From Coriobacteriales bacterium (lineage in GTDB: Bacteria > Actinomycetota > Coriobacteriia > Coriobacteriales > UBA8131), in the NCBI GenBank assembly GCA_031288185.1, contig JAITRZ010000008.1, forward strand, positions 1 through 56,099: DNA of 56,099 nt, written 5' to 3'. The stretch's first letter is position 1, and every line of letters begins with the position of its first letter. Below are positions 53,182 to 56,099 of this stretch, piece by piece. A program made the translations under genes and the position numbers. The notes beneath the pieces are model-generated. The model was given only the letters and a program-made list of their open reading frames with translations, was not told the origin of the DNA and did not search any database.

Positions 53182-53360
53182 TACCTGCCTAGTTTTGCTG
53201 ATATTTCATGCCCTTCTGTCATGTCGTCAAGGTGAAGCCTGTGCATACCATCAAAACAGTCACAGTCATTGTGCCCATCCTGCGCTCTTAGGTGGAGAAC
53301 AGTACCCTGAAACACAACAGGCCAGAAACCAAAAAAATGACCTCTGACCTGCGAAATCTT

Positions 53361-53435
<75 letters not shown>

Positions 53436-54029
53436 TAAAACTAAATGCCCTTGAACGTTCATCTGCTATAGCACAACTGAGCCAATCACTTTTGGGCAAA
53501 CGACAGTGTAGCAGAATTACGTTGCTCGCAACAGCATATCAGCATTCAGACAGATCGAAGGGAAAGGGAAGGAAAAACCCAACCTTCTGCATCCATGAAA
53601 AAGCTTCTTCCACCGCCAGGAATTAATGTACCACAAGATCCGATCACCGCATACAGGAACAAATCGTGAAACCTAAACCTTTGAGCGGCTCATCATCCGT
53701 CGACGCAACGTGTGCAGGCCCAATCCCGTCTCAGACAGCAGATGATAGACTGGAAAGGGTCAACCACCTGCATGCAAAAACAACCCGCTCAGATTACTGT
53801 TACGATTTTCTCTAGGCTGCTGCGCGGCATGTAGACCGTCCACTCCCTTCTAGGCATGTTGTGTTACCTGTAGGGTTTGGCGTGGCCTGGTGGGTCGCTG
53901 ACAGGCGTTGCAATTTGTTAACGATATAGTGCCGGTTTGGGCAAAACGGCTCTCTGAACTGCGTAAGCTACAACCGACCTGTTAAAATGAACGTAGTATT
54001 TACTCGTATGGATTTATGGAGGCATTAGT
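53436..54029. other. Gene-free stretch before the zinc peptidase
   Basis: ~590 bases. Only a 24-residue frame (MKKLLPPPGINV..., from near 53595) and, on the minus strand, a short stop-terminated frame (SETGLGLHTLRRRMMSRSKV, near 53675-53745) stand out; both may be gene remnants. A TAAAAT -10 box near 53982 precedes the peptidase gene. Confidence 0.35.
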
Positions 54030-54701
54030 ATGCAAATAAGCTATCTTGCGCTTATCATCATAGTCATGGTTTTGGGTTTTGGTGCCCAGGCGCTCATTCG
54101 CGCCACGTACAATAAGTGGAACAAAGTGAAACTGTCCGCTGGACCCAGCGGTGCTGAGGCAGCCCGAAAGATGTTGGATGCCCATGGGCTCAGTCAGGTG
54201 AGCGTTACGCAGGTGGAGGGCACATTAAGCGATCACTTTGATCCGCGCACCAACGTGGTCTCACTTTCAAGTGAAGTGTATCAATCTCGCTCAGTGGCTG
54301 CGGTGGCCGTCGCGTGTCATGAGTGCGGCCACGCCGTGCAAACCGCGCATCAGTACATGCCCGCGCGTATCCGCTCTGCCATTGTGCCGGTAGTCAGCGT
54401 GGCTTCTAACCTCTGGGTCATCGTCTTATTGGCGGGCATCTTTTTGAGTATGCTCAATCTGATCTATATAGCCATCGCCATGTTTGCGGCAGTGCTGGTG
54501 TTTCAGATAGTGACCTTGCCGGTTGAGTTTGATGCGTCACGGCGGGCTTTGGCCTTCATCCGAACAAGTGGCTGGCTGGCGCCTTCTGAAAATACCGGGG
54601 CCGCTCGTGTCCTGCGCGCCGCCGCCCTGACCTACGTAGCCGCCGCCTTGGCCTCTTTGCTGCAGCTTCTTTATTTTATCGGTGCCTTCGGCCGACGCTG
54701 A
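54030..54701 (+). CDS. Zinc metallopeptidase, YugP family
   Basis: 223 residues. TM1 at the N-terminus (LALIIIVMVLGFGAQ), zinc motif ACHECGHAVQ (HExxH) near 97, two more TM segments (~117-157), VEFDASRRAL (third ligand region), and a C-terminal TM (~195-217). Membrane-embedded peptidase of unknown substrate. Ribosome site ggagg before ATG 54030. Confidence 0.92.
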   Translation: MQISYLALIIIVMVLGFGAQALIRATYNKWNKVKLSAGPSGAEAARKMLDAHGLSQVSVTQVEGTLSDHFDPRTNVVSLSSEVYQSRSVAAVAVACHECGHAVQTAHQYMPARIRSAIVPVVSVASNLWVIVLLAGIFLSMLNLIYIAIAMFAAVLVFQIVTLPVEFDASRRALAFIRTSGWLAPSENTGAARVLRAAALTYVAAALASLLQLLYFIGAFGRR

Positions 54702-54807
54702 CTTGCTGGGCGTGGGCGACTTTGCGTACAGGCATCGATCCTCTAAGCACTTCGCGCATGCAACCCGTTATGCCTGTTGCCGGTGCCGGCAACAGGCACG
54801 CGTATGC

Positions 54808-54906
54808 TGGGTCGGTTCGTATGTGCCCGCATGATGAACGGTACTGGGTTTGTCACAGGACTACAAATCAACCATGGGTCGGTTCGTATGTGCCCGCATG
54901 ATGAAC
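54808..54906. repeat. 32-bp direct repeat at the xseA start
   Basis: tgggtcggttcgtatgtgcc plus cgcatgatgaac at 54808-54839 and 54875-54906, identical, period 67. The second copy contains candidate start ATG 54888; the first has in-frame ATGs at 54831 and 54834. Confidence 0.93.
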
Positions 54907-56099
54907 TCGCTTTCAGGGCACAGTCAGACGGCCCGCAGGCAGCCATCGTAGCGCAGACCGATGACTCGCGAATCGTCACGCGCAAGCCGGATGTCTTGCC
55001 GCAATTAGACAGTGCTGTTGGGTGCGTCAGCTCGTCAATCGCTTCGCGCGAGACAGCCGCTTCGCCGCAACCACTTAGTGTGAGTGCTGCCTTGCGCATC
55101 GCCAAATCTCAACTGGAGGACATCACCCTTACCATTGTTGGTGAACTGTCCGACCTTTCGGACAATCCCCGCTATAAAGCCGTCTACTTTACCCTTCGTG
55201 ATCGGGACTCGGCGCTACCCTGTTTGATCTGGCGTAGCAATTTAGCGCGTATGGAGTATCAATACGGTGAGGATGCGGTGAAATTTGAACAGGATGCGCA
55301 TTATCGCGAAACCACGGCAAGGAGGGACAACACCGGGCCTGTGCCTGTCCGTTCAGATGCGTATGCACAAGGGGCTAAGAGTGGCAACAGCGGTGTGGGG
55401 GTTGATTATCATATCCTGGATAATGATGTGCCTTCGTCCCTTGAAAACGCTGCCTGTTTCTTACCTAACGGCACCGCGCTTTCGGATAACCGTGCGTCCG
55501 CACACGAACAAACTACGTCTACCTTTTGTGCAGGAACCCTTGACAAGGGCAACGCAGACTACGCCTACCTATACGCTGATTCCCAGCAACCGGAGGCGCG
55601 TAGGGGGGATCGCCTGGTTGCGCGCGACCCGGCCGGGCGCGCGGATCTCCAAAAACCGGCACTGCGTAATGGTATGTTGGTGGAAGTCACGGGACGTTTT
55701 AGCTTGTATGCCGCCAAGGGTCGGATGCAATTTGATGTCAGGTATCTCAATTTGGCGGGGGAGGGCCAACTGCGCCTTGAAGTAGCGCGCCTGTCCAGCC
55801 GCCTCCAGGCCGAAGGTCTGATGGATGCCAGCCGCAAGCTGTCAATCCCCACCTTGCCCACATCCATTGCCTTGGTTACCTCACCACGCGGTAAGGCCGT
55901 ACATGATGTTCTGCGCACCCTGCGTCGGCGTTGGCCACTGGCTCAGGTTCTGTTGTTTGGTACCGCCGTTGAAGGCACTGGCGCCCCGCCCCAGATTATC
56001 CTAGCCCTGGCGGCGGGCGCGCCCGCGGCCGCCGCGGGCCGACTGGTGGTACGGGGCGGCGGCGCCGTTGAGGATGTGATGCCCATGAAAGACGAACAG
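54888..56099 (+). CDS. xseA: Exodeoxyribonuclease VII large subunit (3' end missing)
   Basis: Open to the end of the window (404 codons). SVSAALRIAKSQLEDITLTI and AVYFTLRDRDSALPCLIW form the first half of the N-terminal OB fold. NGMLVEVTGRFSLYAAKGRMQF completes it only ~130 residues later. Then SIALVTSPRGKAVHDVLRTL and VVRGGGAVEDVMPMKDEQ of the catalytic region. The ~130-residue insertion (about residues 122-255) is polar and low-complexity. There is no ribosome site at any start; ATG 54888 is chosen, with 54834, 54831 or GTG 55080 possible. XseB is not seen. Confidence 0.9.
   Translation, partial: MCPHDELAFRAQSDGPQAAIVAQTDDSRIVTRKPDVLPQLDSAVGCVSSSIASRETAASPQPLSVSAALRIAKSQLEDITLTIVGELSDLSDNPRYKAVYFTLRDRDSALPCLIWRSNLARMEYQYGEDAVKFEQDAHYRETTARRDNTGPVPVRSDAYAQGAKSGNSGVGVDYHILDNDVPSSLENAACFLPNGTALSDNRASAHEQTTSTFCAGTLDKGNADYAYLYADSQQPEARRGDRLVARDPAGRADLQKPALRNGMLVEVTGRFSLYAAKGRMQFDVRYLNLAGEGQLRLEVARLSSRLQAEGLMDASRKLSIPTLPTSIALVTSPRGKAVHDVLRTLRRRWPLAQVLLFGTAVEGTGAPPQIILALAAGAPAAAAGRLVVRGGGAVEDVMPMKDEQ

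Overview
The window looks like chromosomal DNA of a moderately GC-rich, high-GC Gram-positive anaerobe. My best guess is class Coriobacteriia (Eggerthellaceae-like). The inference rests on gene content: an EFR1-type flavodoxin/ferredoxin protein, CmpB-type 'putative ABC transporter permease' paralogues, a DUF6273-like surface protein, FIST plus hybrid kinase, [NiFe]-hydrogenase maturation genes, and a murD-ftsW-murG cluster. No rRNA gene is present to confirm it.

Layout: 1-1832 holds the 3' end of a surface protein with a hypervariable-looking tail, then a membrane protein. 1995-8574 holds gltX, a glutathionylspermidine-synthase-like ATP-grasp gene, gshA and metK. 8684-11424 is an accessory patch next to tRNA-Thr: a LysM remnant, a small gene split by a decayed IS630-family element, and small unknown genes. 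11425-13265 is trpB2 behind a T-box leader. 13428-15424 holds an EFR1 protein and a small membrane protein. 15650-19201 is a molybdenum cofactor operon (moeA-moaA-moaC-mogA). 19303-22540 is hisS-aspS. 23094-26419 is a FIST sensor with a hybrid histidine kinase. 26531-33746 holds a degenerate AAA+ protein, two CmpB-like membrane proteins, citrate synthase, a metallo-beta-lactamase-fold protein and a nitroreductase. 34485-37488 is an ECF sigma factor with a membrane-anchored beta-propeller partner. 37633-38832 is a type IV pilin-like gene whose best start site runs into a 12-G tract. 39075-43861 is murD-ftsW-murG. 44152-46732 is hypC-hypD-hypE. 46955-56099 holds capA, a lipid kinase, rnd, terC, an HI0933-type flavoprotein, tRNA-Val, a zinc peptidase and the start of xseA.

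Two genome-wide habits stand out. Almost every intergenic region carries a locus-specific, imperfect direct repeat (about 14-44 bp, period about 18-150 bp), often duplicating the stop or start of the adjacent gene. Several conserved enzymes (HypE, MoeA, the GshB-like protein, XseA, the propeller protein) carry in-frame short-repeat or low-complexity insertions. The most interesting loci are the poly-G pilin, the DUF6273 tail that resembles a diversity-generating retroelement target, the gshA/ATP-grasp thiol pair, the T-box upstream of trpB2 and the sigma factor/propeller pair.
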